Source: Symbiodinium natans (lineage: Eukaryota > Sar > Dinophyceae > Suessiales > Symbiodiniaceae). From it: a stretch of 64,000 nucleotides of DNA. The position numbers and the translations under genes were made by a program. The notes beneath the pieces are model-generated. The model ran no database searches, was not told the DNA's origin, and saw nothing but the letters and a program-made list of their open reading frames with translations. Positions 7,688-17,931 of this stretch are shown here, piece after piece; position 1 is the first letter of the stretch, and the number at the start of each line of letters is the position of its first letter. The stretch is taken from the NCBI GenBank assembly GCA_905221605.1, contig CAJNDS010001236.1:639264-703263 (forward strand). Reading direction: 5' to 3'.

Positions 7688-10600
7688 CCAGCCTGTTCAC
7701 TGCTTTGCCCTGGCCAGGATGAGCATTCTTTAAAAGTGGCGCTTGGCCTTCAGGTATCTACTTGGCGCAGAAAAGAGTAAAGACAGCAGCCAAGTTTTAT
7801 AAAAGGAGCAAGATCACATGCTGTTTGCGACCGCTTCACCCAAAGAAAATCCCTGAACCTTCAACGTGAGCCCTACAGCCGTAAAATCCTGAAGCACCAA
7901 GCTGCAACACGTGCAGCGCACCGCTTGCGAGGTTGCAGGCGCTGTCCTTGAAGCTGACAAAGTGGCAGGTCCAGCTCAGCAGCTTCTCCAAATGCAACAG
8001 ACGTTCGGTTTTATTTGTTGGTTCTTAAGACCTTGTATCCTAAACCTCCAAACTGCTACGCCCCTTGCAAATCGTTGGTTGACTGCCGTGATGGGGAAGT
8101 CAGGCGATGGCGGAATCGCAGCTGCAAGCCGTTCTCCGGGCTTCGGAGTGTAGGGTGTCAGGCTTTGGGTTCTACTGGGATAGGATATGTCCGAAGACTT
8201 GCATGAGCCTATAGACTGAACTTTCAAAGTATCATTTCGACAGAGACCTGGTTTGGCATAAGGTACAAGGTGGCCGTGTGCGGTAGACTGTGCATGACAG
8301 ACGTTGCACGCATGCTAACTTGGCTTGGGATTAGGGACAGGGACACCCCAACTCGTCATAACTTGCATCTTGACAGCCTCAAACCCCAAACCCCACGCCC
8401 AACAGCCTCAAGCTTGCAAAAAACTGCGGCGCAATCTCTATCAGCGCTTAATCTTCCTTGGCTCTTAACACCTCAACCAAGCATGGACCCCTAAACCCGA
8501 AATCAGCCGCTTGGGGATCATCGTGTTACAGGGATTGTGCATCGCAGCCTGGCCAAGCAGACCTAGTCTTCGCTTAACAAGTTCCCCAGGAAAGTTCTCG
8601 TACACGTGCGCAATGCGCAATCATGTGCAGACGGACTTCTGCACTAACATCTGACTTGGAAGTTCTTCACAACCCGGGCGCCCAGAGCCCTACTACAGGG
8701 GTCGGAATAATTACAAATGGTATTCCCTTATGGTCCCTTTATAGCTATACTACGATAACCCCCCCAAACCCTATTCTAAATTTTTCAGGCCCCTGTATCA
8801 AGCCCCCGAAGCTGCAAAGCTTCTGAAACATAGGAGAGTGGTCCGACTTGGCAGCGGAGCAGCAGCTGGCCTTGCGCAAAGCCACTGAAAAAGGCGCGGC
8901 AGGGCTTTTGTTGCGGCTGAGGGATGTTGAGGGTTTCGGGGGGGTGCGTTGCAAGGTTGCTAGAGGACCCAGGGTTTGTTTAGGTTGCAGAGCCTGGTTT
9001 CTCCCTCCCGGACAAGCTCTCCGTGGTTGGGCCAGGCGAGAAAGTGGTGCACTTCCGTGCCCGCGGCTTCCCCTACGAGATCGACCTGAAAGAAGCTCCG
9101 GCATTTCTAAAACCCTAAACCCTAAACCCTAAACCCTAAACCCTAACCCCTAAGCCGTTTTGGACCCGAAATATGGCGCGAAAAGCAAGGATGGACAGAG
9201 GATGCTTGAAGTCCCAGAAGAGTAGGCCTCCTTCACTCGGTAGGTTTGGGATTGAGGGCTTAAGGCTTTAGGTCTATACATGGCTTACGCTGCTTACGCC
9301 TTTGCGCCCCAGAGGCTTCTCTCTGCCGCCTGGACCCCTAAACCCTAAACCCGAAACCCTAAACCCTAAACCCTAAACCCCAAACCCCTCTCCTTTTAAA
9401 GAGCTGAGGAGATGACCCAGAAGAACCTCAAGACCGGCACGAGCCGGACCATCCAGGAGGCACACTTCAGGGTTCTCAGCGGCGAGAGGTTTAGGGTTTA
9501 GGGTTTAGGGTTTAGGGTTTAGGGGGCTCTAAAGCTGTTCCTAAAGCACAGAAGCGCTTTTTTAAAGCCAATACTGCAATACTGCCAACACTGTCCTTTT
9601 TTGAAAGCGTGAAACCTGCACCCTAGCGAAGCCCCAGCCGACGGCCCCTGGCAATAATTTCGGGACTCACATCTTGATCTTGAGATGTAGGGCTTGTAGG
9701 CCTTGTAGGCCTTGAATCCCGGTTGGAGTTCCAGCAGGTCCCCTTTTGCGAGATTTGTGTCCCGAAGACGAGATTCTTACAAAACTCCTCAAATCTCGGT
9801 CCCACTGCGACTGCCCCCAACCCTAAACCCTAAACCCTAAACCCCCCTAAAGACTGGGAGGTGGAGGTCTCGATTGGTGCCCTGGCCGGGGATGCTGGGG
9901 GTGAGGAGGAGGCGGGCGGGTTCGGCGGACTTGGTCTTGGGGGCCTTCAGGGTTTGGGCATTGAGGCTTGGCTGCTTGCACATCTCAAGTTCTGGAGTTC
10001 CACGAAGATGATGTGACCCTTGCCCCTCCTAAACCCTAAACCCTGAACCCTAAACCCTGAACCCTAAACCCTTAACCCTAAACCCTAAACCCTAGGCCCT
10101 AAACCCTGAAGAGCCTCCCTGCGTGTCGGCCCTGGGCAGCTTAGGAGCTGAGGGCTGAAGGGCTCAGGAGTTCCGGGGCTCGGGGGCCGTTGAGAGGTTA
10201 AGCGGTATAGCCTTTTAGGGCTTAGGAGGGTTTAGGGTTCATAGGGTTTAGGGTTTAGGGTGAAGGTTCCTCCGTTTCATCCTACACTTGTCGGTTTGTG
10301 AGCAGCAGGTGGAAGCCGAGAAGCCCTACAAGTGGCAGGTCTCCAACGGCAAAGGCCCGAGGGGAAGGGGGCCGATGGCCTTTAACCCGCAACCTTTAGG
10401 GTTGTAGGGTTTAGGGCTTAGGGTTAGGGTTTAGGGTTTAGGGTTGAGGCTTACCAAGTCTTTGGGGTTTGGGGCTTGTTTTCCTGCCCTTCGGGCCGAG
10501 TAGAGCCTTGGTCTTTGGAGATCTTGCTGAGGTTTCGGGGTGGGTTTGGTCGCTGTGCTGTAGTCCTGATTCCTTTTTCCTGAAAGGTGATCGGATTGCG

Positions 10601-12479
10601 GGCGTGAACTCTCAAGTCGGGCTTTCAGTAGACAAAAGCTTTCAACCAACAGTTCTCCCGTCGGAGACGCTGGGGAAGATTTCTGGGGCTTCCATGGCAC
10701 TGAGTGCCCTGAACATCTTCATGTCAGTACCTTGATTTGGAGTCGGGACTCAGGGGCACCCAAGACCTTGTTCAGCCCAGAGGCCTCAACCCCCTAAACC
10801 CGAAACCCTCAACCCTAAACCCTAAAAACCCCGAAGTTTTCCACCCTCAGCTCTGGCAGGTGGCTGGTGGGACTTCCCTGAGGATGTGGACACCAAGTTG
10901 AAGGCCGGGTTGCCCTTGAGCCATAGGGTCAGTTCTCCAAAATAAGGGTTTAGGGTTTAGGGTTTAGGGTTTAGGGTTTAGGGTTCCTTGATATCAGGCG
11001 GGCCCGATCCTAGAACTGACCATATGATCTTCGGGAAACTAAATGGGCCCTTAACCTGGTCCCTTGCCTTCCTTTCAGGGCTCTGATGTATGGGCCCTTA
11101 GTTTGAACACGGTATCCAAGGGGTGTGTAAGGGGTACCCTTTTACACTAAACCCTAAACCCTAAACCCTAAACCCTAAACCCTTTTCAGGGCAAGGACAA
11201 TGGGACCGTGACACTACCCCTAAGGCATGAGCTCAGTGGTGAGAGATGGAAGCTGTGCTCGGAGGTTCATGGGTTTAGGGTTTAGGGTTTAGGGTTTAGG
11301 GTTTAGGGTTTAGGGCTTAGGGTTTAGGGTTTATAGGGTTCATGGGCGCGGTTTTCGGACATGCGCCGGATAGCTTTTGCTACAACTAACCCCATCGAGG
11401 TTCCGTACCTGGACCCTACTCTTTTTTTACAACTTCCCATGAGAAGACATGAAGAAGTACAGCTCAGGCTTGGGATTTGGAGGTTTAGGGGCTTTGGGCC
11501 AGCTTCGGGGGTCGTAGAATTCGGACATGGGTCTTGGGAGCTAGTCGGGGTACTCTAGTCATGGGCAGTCAAGACATGGGGTCAGAATGCAGCAGCATGA
11601 AGGTTAGAGCGCAAGTCGCGCCGCTGGGAGACACTTGGGCCTCATCGAACCCCAAGCCCTAAACCCCTAAACCCTAAGCCCTACAGCCTAAAGCCTAAAG
11701 CCTAACCCTAAACCCTAAACCCTAAACCCTAAACCCTAAACCCTAAACCCTAAACCCTAAACCCTAAACCCTAAACCCTAAACCCTAAACCCTAAACCCT
11801 AAACCCTAAACCCTAAACCCTAAACCCTAAACCAACCCTAACCCCTAAGCCTACATCCTCAAAGCAACCCAGCCAGGAAGCGAGAGCAGCCGGCATCTCC
11901 GTGGTCAAATGCACGATCAGGCGTTTTTGGCCCCTAAACCCTAAACCCTAAACCTTAAACCCTAAACCCTAAACCCTAAACCCTAAACCCTATCCCTAAA
12001 CCAGAACTTTGGGGGGTCTATTGGTGTTTGGAGTTTTGAGAAATAGACACTGGCGAGGGGAAACAAGAAACCCTTGGATAAACCCTGAGACCCTGAACAG
12101 CCTGAAATCCTCGAGACTGTCACGCTGAAGCTCGCAGTGCCAGATAGCAGAAGCCTGTACTGCACACTGCGCCCGAAGCCCCAAAGCGCCAGCACACGAG
12201 TTCCCACGCCAGGGGCCAGCATTACGAAGACGCCTGCCTGCAGTGTGGACCTTCAAAGAGCTGTGAACCTTAAGCACACCCAATCTCCTATGGACCCTAA
12301 ATCCAAAAAACCCGAAACCCGAAACCCTAAACCCTAAACCCTAAACCCTAAACCCTAAACCCTAACCTATAGGTCCCATTTCACCCCCCCCATTTCACGC
12401 TCAGGTGGACATCGTGAACATGCACCAGAAGAACTGCAAAGTCGGTACGCGCCGTGAGATCCGAACTCTCGAGCTGTAG
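7472..12479 (+). CDS. 3' part of a gene with two WWE domains (multi-exon)
   Basis: Exons that keep frame across every join except the one noted: 7472-7547, 7939-8007, 8834-8893 (or 8923), 8991 (or 8984)-9090, 9409-9488, 9853-9951, 9990-10021, 10309-10354, 10860-10927, 11190-11264, 12405-12479 with stop TAG at 12477. Donors are mainly GT, with GC at 8894, 10022 and 10355 and GA at 9091; acceptors are AG|G in most cases. The 9488/9853 join needs a GC donor at about 9481 or an unseen exon. Two C-terminal modules match the WWE consensus, a fold that in PARPs and several E3 ubiquitin ligases binds ADP-ribose-type ligands or mediates protein contacts. The region before them (EAARHVWDNKQDH, GPAQQLLQMQQTF) is helical and unidentified. 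No PARP or RING/HECT signature was seen, so the role is unknown. Confidence 0.7.
7619..7684 (+). repeat. (CAG)22 trinucleotide repeat
   Basis: About 22 perfect CAG/GCA units in the intron following 7547. It could read as poly-Gln, but the phase-consistent gene model skips it. Confidence 0.95.
8696..8795. mobile_element. Family B MITE-like element, best copy
   Basis: 100 bp from CAGGGGTCGGAATA to TTCAGGCCCCTG, with short complementary tips (CAGGGG/CCCCTG). Internal blocks TATTCCCTTATGGTCCC and AAACCCTATTCTAA. It lies in the phase-checked intron 8008-8833 of the WWE gene. Confidence 0.7.
8834..9488 (+). CDS. First WWE domain (three exons)
   Basis: Joined pieces read GEWSDLAAEQQLALRKA, then KVVHFRARGFPYEIDL, then KEMTQKNLKTGTSRTIQ. 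The ending matches the WWE signature Y-x-[VI]-D-[FL]-x-x-M-x-Q-x-N-x-x-[TG]-G-x-x-R-x-I almost exactly, and the aromatic start followed by a Gln/Leu-rich helix fits the middle. The canonical first Trp of the family would lie in an upstream exon I could not place. The intron 9091-9408 starts GAAGCTCC and ends GCTGAG. Confidence 0.75.
9853..10021 (+). CDS. Acidic/glycine linker between the WWE domains (two exons)
   Basis: 9853-9951 reads WEVEVSIGALAGDAGGEE then a Gly-Leu-rich stretch (GGFGGLGLGGLQ); 9990-10021 reads VLEFHEDDVTL. The single base left by the first exon plus TT of the second gives Val, so phase is kept. The second exon ends at a GC donor. Likely a flex segment between domains. Confidence 0.6.
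10309..12479 (+). CDS. Second WWE domain and C-terminus (four exons)
   Basis: YKWQVSNGKG (10309-10354), GWWDFPEDVDTKLKAG (10860-10927), GKDNGTVTLPLRHELSGERW (11190-11264) and VDIVNMHQKNCKVGTRREIR followed by TLEL and TAG (12405-12479). All four join without a frame break. It has W-x-Q, WW, V-D-[FI]-x-x-M-x-Q-x-N and G-T-x-R-x-I-R as in WWE domains. Each of the three introns starts near a TTTAGGG array and ends near a CCCTAAA array. Confidence 0.8.
11696..11833 (+). repeat. Long CCCTAAA array
   Basis: About 19 nearly perfect C-rich units, one of the longest arrays here, within the last intron (11265-12404) of the WWE gene; a second block follows at 11936-11995. Confidence 0.95.
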
Positions 12480-12504
12480 ATTCCCAGGGGCACTTTCCTG
12501 CAAA

Positions 12505-12621
12505 AGACGAAGCTTTCGACGGCTTCCCGAAACCTTTAGGGCTTTTTTTATAAAGTGAAAGGGTTTGTTTTTAACGTTAAAAAACCCTAAATTAAGACGA
12601 AGCTTTCGACGGCTTCCCGAA
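12505..12621. mobile_element. 63-bp insert between 27-bp direct repeats
   Basis: 12505-12531 and 12595-12621 are identical (AGACGAAGCTTTCGACGGC...). Between them lie 63 bp whose ends are TTTAGGG+poly-T and poly-A+CCCTAAA, so the insert can fold on itself. It lies just after the stop codon of the WWE gene, probably in its 3' UTR. Confidence 0.6.
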
Positions 12622-13097
12622 GCACTTTAAAGGCCTGCTATTGTTTTGAGTTGTGTAATGTCGCTTGGGTTAGGGTCGTGTTTAAACTTATGGGATGGAC
12701 AAAATGTAAGTACTTGTGCAGTAACCTTCTTAGCTTGCTGCCCTTGGGCATAACATTCACTCTATCATTTCCGCAATGTTTAAGTCATGCTCATGTCCGC
12801 GGCCGGCTGTCCGTTCTTGCAAAGAGCTAACATGCGCCTCCTGTCCATCCTCAGTGAAAAATGATCTGCTTCGTCTGGCGCAGTGATTTGTTTGATAATG
12901 ATACAGGTGGCGCTGCTTTAAGGCCAACATGCCTTCAGCAAGCGTCCGTGTACACGATTTGGCAGCAACCTGACATGGCAAGGCAGGCGTGTCCGCGCCT
13001 GGGTGAGGAAACACCAGAGTCACCCGGTTTAGGGTTTAGGGTTTAGGGTTTAGGGTTTAGGGTTTAGGGTTTAGGGTTTAGGGTTTAGGGTTTAGAG

Positions 13098-13196
13098 TCA
13101 CCCACATCACAAAGTTGATGTGCGATGACAGCGGGGGGAGGAAGAGGTGAACTAGCCTCGGCCACCCTCACGGCCAGTCAGAAACGGCAGCTTGAA
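13098..13196 (+). CDS. Two possible small exons
   Basis: 13098-13146 reads THITKLMCDDSGGRK and ends at donor GTGAAC; 13156-13196 reads SATLTASQKRQLE and ends at donor GTTCATGGG, the same donor string used at 11265. TTTAGGG arrays lie on both sides. If real, these belong to a gene downstream of the WWE gene. Confidence 0.35.
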
Positions 13197-13718
13197 GGTT
13201 CATGGGCTCCATTTAGGGCTTAGGGTTTAGGGTTTAGGGCTTAGGGCTTAGGGTTTAGGGTTTAGGGTTTAGGGTTTAGGGACTTGCTTCCCGACTTCTC
13301 ACGACCCATAGGCTTTCGAAAGCGTGATGACCGCGGCCCTTTGGATAGACGGAGCTGTGCTGCTTTCCTAGCACCGCCCGCCTGTCCCGTCTAGCCGCGT
13401 CTCCTGGCCCTATGCGCGCAGCGCCACGGGCATGGGGAGTTTCAACTTGATGCTCTCTGAAGTCACTACGGTTTAAACACCTGCAAAACCCGACGTGCCC
13501 CAAAGCATCTGCACGACTGATGGGTGTACTTTCCGTGGGCAGCCTGAGCCAAAAAAGAAGTTCCAGGGGCATCCGGTGCCTAATATCCGGCACCAGAGAA
13601 GCCTTATCAGGAGTACCAAACTTCCGACATAAAGTTGTCTTGTGCTCGGCAGGCCTTTCGAGCCGCTGAGGGGCTTTTGAGGTTGAAGGTATTCCGGAGA
13701 GGGCTTCGGATTCAGGGT

Positions 13719-13829
13719 CTACTACGTGCTTAAGAACCCCGGAAAGAATACAAAGTATGACGCCTAATTGAGGGTAATATAGGGGTTTTTTCATTTCTCA
13801 CTCTTCTGGGGTTCTTAAGCAAACAGTAG
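13719..13829. mobile_element. Family A MITE-like element
   Basis: CTACTACGTGCTTAAGAACC at the left is complementary to GGTTCTTAAGCAAACAGTAG at the right; centre contains GAGGGTAATATAGGGG, the reverse of the TTACCCT block in the other copies, so this copy is inverted. Confidence 0.7.
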
Positions 13830-13952
13830 GGGTTGAAGGTTTTTTTGGGACCTTGAGGCAGTCCCCAGCAGCCTGAGACTTGAATCCACAGTCTAAAGCC
13901 TTACAAGTCCATCCTCAGGCCTCAAAGCGAACACGCGAAGCCTGACGTAGGA

Positions 13953-14038
13953 ATTTTAGGGTTTAGGGTTTAGGGTTTAGGGTTTAGGGTTTAGGGTTTA
14001 GGGTTTAGGGTTTAGGGTTTAGGGTTTAGGGTTTAGGG
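13953..14038 (+). repeat. TTTAGGG array
   Basis: About 12 uninterrupted G-rich units. Confidence 0.95.
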
Positions 14039-14071
14039 GGAGAGTCAAGATCCTTGCGTACCAGCTTTCAG

Positions 14072-14305
14072 GAAAGTGTTTGTGTCGGCCGGGGCCCACA
14101 ACAAGAAGGAAAGCGTCATCGCCCCAGTCTCTCTCCGTTCTACACCATAAGACCTCCTGAAGGCCTGAAGCCGCAAAATCCGGTAAGGCCTTCAACCCGG
14201 CAAAGAAACTCGGAACACTTCCAAACCCTTCTGTTGTGGGCAGGTGCCAAGCACGTTGATCTCGCTCGCCGCGGAGGCTTGGGTGAAGTTGTCCCTGGCT
14301 CAGAG
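14072..14305 (+). CDS. Two phase-joined exons of an unidentified gene
   Basis: 14072-14136 (acceptor TTTCAG|G, donor CTCC|GTTCTA) reads KVFVSAGAHNKKESVIAPVS. 14244-14305 (acceptor GGGCAG|G, donor GAG|GTTCCA) reads AKHVDLARRGGLGEVVPGSE when joined. Third positions are mostly G/C and both exon starts obey AG|G. Family not recognised. Confidence 0.6.
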
Positions 14306-14426
14306 GTTCCAGCATCAGGCTTTAAGGCTTCGGGTCGTAAAGTGTCGGGCTCGGGGACTTAGAGCTGATCGTGTGTATGGGGTGAGGGCTCTGGGAACGA
14401 TGTGATGGGGTATGCGCTTAGCTCAG

Positions 14427-14520
14427 GGAATGCGTTGCCGGCCACGTGTGCATGGTCCACGCTGCTAGCACACCCCTCGCAGCAGCACATGCCACATCAA
14501 CTGCTGAGCTTCTTAGTGCT
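14427..14520 (+). CDS. Probable exon
   Basis: Acceptor GCTCAG|G, donor AGTGCT|GTTTTG. Frame ECVAGHVCMVHAASTPLAAA then HATSTAELLSA, G/C-ending codons. An in-frame stop lies at 14534. The phase does not join 14305 directly. Confidence 0.5.
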
Positions 14521-14634
14521 GTTTTGCCGGGGCGCTGAAGCCGGAATCAGAAGCGGGGTGCCTTTCAGAATTTCAACGCCCACCAATTTCTACGGCAGCT
14601 GCAGTTCAGTTCTCTGCAATTCTCTTTTCAACGT

Positions 14635-14892
14635 GTGAGACATGTCCAAAGAGTGTCCAAAAAGCACCTCAGAGGTGCTATAGGCCTGAGAAAGAGGCAG
14701 TTCGCTGGTAAACTGCAGAAGTGCTTAGGCTCTGCTGAGTACGAAGAGAAGGCAAATCTTGATCAGATAGCTATCAAGTCGAATGAGGCATCAAGCTGGA
14801 AGGCATGCGATGGCCACCTGCAGCTTTTCAAGAAATCTGGCTCTGCAACGACTTCCGATTCTGATGCGCCCAAGCGGATCAAGTTGCACTAA
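14635..14892 (+). CDS. Possible terminal exon / short ORF
   Basis: 85-codon frame. The last 60 codons (LDQIAIKSNEASSWKACDG ... LFKKSGSATTSDSDAPKR) are charged, Ser-rich and end in a basic PKRIKLH tail resembling a nuclear localisation signal. The first codons may be intron. It may be the C-terminus of the gene starting before 14072. Confidence 0.45.
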   Translation: MRHVQRVSKKHLRGAIGLRKRQFAGKLQKCLGSAEYEEKANLDQIAIKSNEASSWKACDGHLQLFKKSGSATTSDSDAPKRIKLH

Positions 14893-14944
14893 GTTCAAGC
14901 TTGCAAGAAGTTTCCCACCGTCCTTGGCTTGCTCTTACGTAGAG

Positions 14945-15118
14945 CAGCGCGACCTGCGCCTACAACGAAACGCGGACAGCAAGGGCACCAACGCATGCCG
15001 GAGGAGGGCCTTGCCCAACATGAAATCAGAACATTGGCAAAAGGCCAGATCGAGCCGAGACGCGGAGAGATGGGAGTTTGGGAGATGCAAGGACAGGCTG
15101 GGCACTGAAATCGATAGG
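14945..15118 (+). CDS. Probable long exon (58 codons)
   Basis: Acceptor GTAGAG|CAG and donor GATAGG|GTCAGT. Frame QRDLRLQRNADSKGTNACRR to DAERWEFGRCKDRLG, very basic and acidic. It lies only 52 bp after the stop of the previous ORF, which would fit the closely packed one-way gene arrays of dinoflagellates. Confidence 0.5.
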
Positions 15119-16186
15119 GTCAGTATGAGCAGGCCACTACTGTCTCTGTTGAGCTAGAGTAGCTTGAGTCTTCTGGCTCAACCCTGAGACTATTATCCGG
15201 TAGAAGCCCTCGCTGAACGCCAAACCGTTCCACACCTTTCACACACGACCAGGGGTTACGGTTCAGGGTTTCCAGCGACATGAGGTTGGATACTGCATTC
15301 CTGAGGTTTTAGGATTTGGGGGGGTTGAAGGTTCAGAGTTGCGGGATGTAGGGGTGACGCTCGGGGGTTTGAGTAGATTCTGGGGCAGGGCGCAGCGGTT
15401 TAAAGTGGGCTTCGAAACCATGGACCCTGCAATCTCTCATCCGCCACAGTGGCTCAGGTGCTTCGCCTCGTGGCAAGCAGAGGTGGCGCGTCGTCATTAG
15501 GGTTCGTGTGCCGACTTTTGCCAAAGCTTTCGACTTGGAGCTACTGGTTGCACCCTAAACCCTCAGCCCACCCTCCACTCCTAGCGCGAAGTCCCCCTGT
15601 CGCGAAGTAGGGCTCGGGCTCTGGAGGATCTCGGCCAGACTAAGTGACTAAGCCTTGAGGCTGAGGGCAGGCTCAGGGTTGACTGGTTTGCAGGGGAGGT
15701 TGAAGGATCCCGGTTGGCTTTGACATCCGAGGCAGCAAAGGGTGCATTCTAGGGTTCAGGGCTTCAGCTTTCGGGTTAGGGCTGGGTTTTGGGTTCAGGG
15801 GGCAGGGAGTGGCGCCTGCAGGTGAGAACGCGGTTGAGGCTTATTGCTCTGCTCCAGAAGACCCGCACAGCATCACTCGACACGTTTTTGGGGCTGAGGG
15901 GCTCATGGGCCACCGAAACCCGAAAGCATTCCCTTCGCCTCTCAAGACATGTATGCTGGTCTTCTTCACACGGCTTTAGGGTTGCACGTGGAGGGACAAA
16001 GCTTCAGTTTCAGGTTGAAAGAGGGTCCCGGTGATCAGGCCTTTCTCCTCGCACGTTTCAGCACAAAAGAGGTTGAGGGGGCTTCGAGGACAGGACACAG
16101 TTTCAGGTCTTCGTGCCGTCGGCCTGAAAACACATCATGCGCTTCCCACTGTACACTCATGTAGTTTGACCATCCTGAAGCTGAAG

Positions 16187-16245
16187 GCACCCAAGCGGTG
16201 CTCCGTGTCTTCAATCAGCTCCAGACATGGGGGTTGACGATATGA
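16187..16245 (+). CDS. Terminal exon of an unidentified gene
   Basis: Acceptor CTGAAG|GC, frame TQAVLRVFNQLQTWGLTI, stop TGA at 16243-16245. Follows AG|G. No second frame fits as well. Confidence 0.5.
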
Positions 16246-16877
16246 GGTATTGTAAACTGTTTGGGGGGTATGGCTTCCGCAAACAATAAAAAGTCTACAA
16301 GCTCTCCACCCCCCCAAACCTCGCACCAGTCGCGCATTCAGTTTCCGCCTGCAGTCACGTGCTTCTCCCCTGCAATGTAGTCTTGTCGCAGCATTCTTCC
16401 AGCAATCCTAAATATAAAAGAACGGCACACGCTATCAGGTCGGCGTGAAATCGTTCATGCGAAGCCCTCAGCAGCCCAACCTACAATATGTAAATCCTGA
16501 GGTCGAACACCCAGAAACACTTAATTAGCGTAAAGAACTGGAGATTAGCAGCCCGAAACACCCCAGGGCCTGAGTCTAAGAGGGTCAGCTTACACGGTGC
16601 TTCCTTGAGGTTTGGGAAACACTTCGGTGTTGTGGGAGTCGTAGATGTTCAGGCTTTGGTGGTTTGGGTCAAAGTTCGGAATTTGTTGCGATGTTTTGGT
16701 TTGTGTCTTCTTTGTGGCTTTGGGGAGTTGTTTTGCCTCACACAGGGTGCTGGCAGGACCCTTAAGGGTTCGGTTCAACAGCTGAGCTGATGTCCCACCC
16801 TAAACCCTAAACCTAAACCCTAAACCCAAAACCCGAAACCCCAAAACCGTAAACCCTAAACCCTAAACCCCCGCCAG

Positions 16878-16964
16878 GCAGAGGGCGCGCCAGCAGCCCA
16901 AGCTGCACTCAGCAATTGGCGTGCCGAAGCTGCTCTGCAGCGATGCCGGGCCAAGCTCCCAGAG
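16878..16964 (+). CDS. Internal exon of an unidentified gene
   Basis: Acceptor CGCCAG|GCA and GA-type donor CCAGAG|GATCCA, 29 codons exactly. Frame AEGAPAAQAALSNWRAEAAL then QRCRAKLPE, an alanine-rich helix. CCCTAAA arrays (16798-16870) end just upstream. In phase with 17829. Confidence 0.65.
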
Positions 16965-17027
16965 GATCCATTTTCTTAATAAGGCAGCTAAAAGTTTAGT
17001 TTTTTACTACCCTCCTAAGTGCAGCCA

Positions 17028-17106
17028 AGTATACTAACAGTCCTTAGTAGGGATGATAATACAGGGTACTATAATCGCAGGACTGTTAAGGGGGAACATC
17101 CCAACA
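17028..17106. mobile_element. Family C MITE-like element
   Basis: TATACTAACAGTCCTTA at the left and GGACTGTTAAGGGGG...CATCCCAAC at the right match the ends of the copy at 3951. Confidence 0.55.
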
Positions 17107-17828
17107 TGTTGTCCCTTTTGGGGGACCTTATGAGGTGGCCCCTCGTATTTTGGGTACCCCAAATAAAGGGACCGTATAATTTTGAGAATTGCCCACGTAC
17201 CGGTAAGGTGTATGCAGTTTTGAGTGTATGGTTTTTGGGTGGCAGGGCCTAAAGCCCACGTGCGCCCCCAAAGGGCTTTTGGACACCCTCAATTGCTGAC
17301 ATGTTTCTTTTTCTGGGGGTTGAGGGTCTAGGGCAATGAGTAGGGCTGCTCGCACTGACGCACGCGATGTTGCTCGACCCTGAACACTTTGTTTGGGCGC
17401 AAACCCTCAAGCCCCCAAACCCCCATGAAGCCCTCTCTCTCTCTCTCTCTCTCTCCCGGTCGCTCGAACTGTCTCTGTGCCTATGTCTCTACATTCCAGT
17501 GCTACAGTGAAAAGGCAAGGGTGGTTTGGCCTTGTAGCAGAGAGCTTCGCAATTTCGCAGTTCATCAGCCAGCAGCACCGTTGAACTTTCAGAAAATGTG
17601 TAGGAGCTTATAAGGGCTGAGGGTGATCTGGAAGTTGCTGAATTCAGTAAGAGTCCTTGGCTGTCGATCGAGAAAGCACTAAAAGCAGACTATTCATATG
17701 CTAAATGAACTCTCTAAACCCTGCTTGGGAGGACCCTAAACCCTAAACCCTCAACCCTAAACCCTAAACCCTAAACCCCGATTGTGAGGACCCAGAAACG
17801 GCCCTAAGCCCTTTGGGCCATGCCAAAG

Positions 17829-17878
17829 GCCGCCGCTGCCTCGCTCGCTGGAGCTGCAGTTGACCGTGAGGCCCTTGG
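17829..17878 (+). CDS. Internal exon of an unidentified gene
   Basis: Acceptor CCAAAG|GCC. Frame AAAASLAGAAVDREALG. It ends either at the GC donor after GAG (17870) or at GTTTAG (17879). CCCTAAA upstream and TTTAGGG downstream. An ATG lies 8 bases upstream of the exon start, so a first exon is possible. Confidence 0.5.
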
Positions 17879-17931
17879 GTTTAGGGCTTAGGGTTTAGGG
17901 TTTAGGGCTTAGGGTTTAGGGTTTATAGGTC

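Noticed and set aside
9150-9226. Possible exon (DPKYGAKSKDGQRMLEVPEE)
   Set aside because: It falls between two exons that join perfectly within the first WWE domain; kept as unexplained coding-like sequence only.
10630-10735. Possible exon (SFQPTVLPSETLGKISG)
   Set aside because: Inside the phase-checked intron 10355-10859; no need for it and no consistent phase.
11690-11995. A true chromosome end
   Set aside because: Arrays are short, occur in both orientations, and unique coding sequence continues on both sides.
11640-12300. Possible exons around 11876-11925 and 12098-12270
   Set aside because: They lie inside the last intron of the WWE gene, and including them would break the WWE domain; frames lack good donors.
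13276-13794. 172-codon minus-strand ORF
   Set aside because: It runs through a family A element, has no codon bias or splice context and no recognisable motif.
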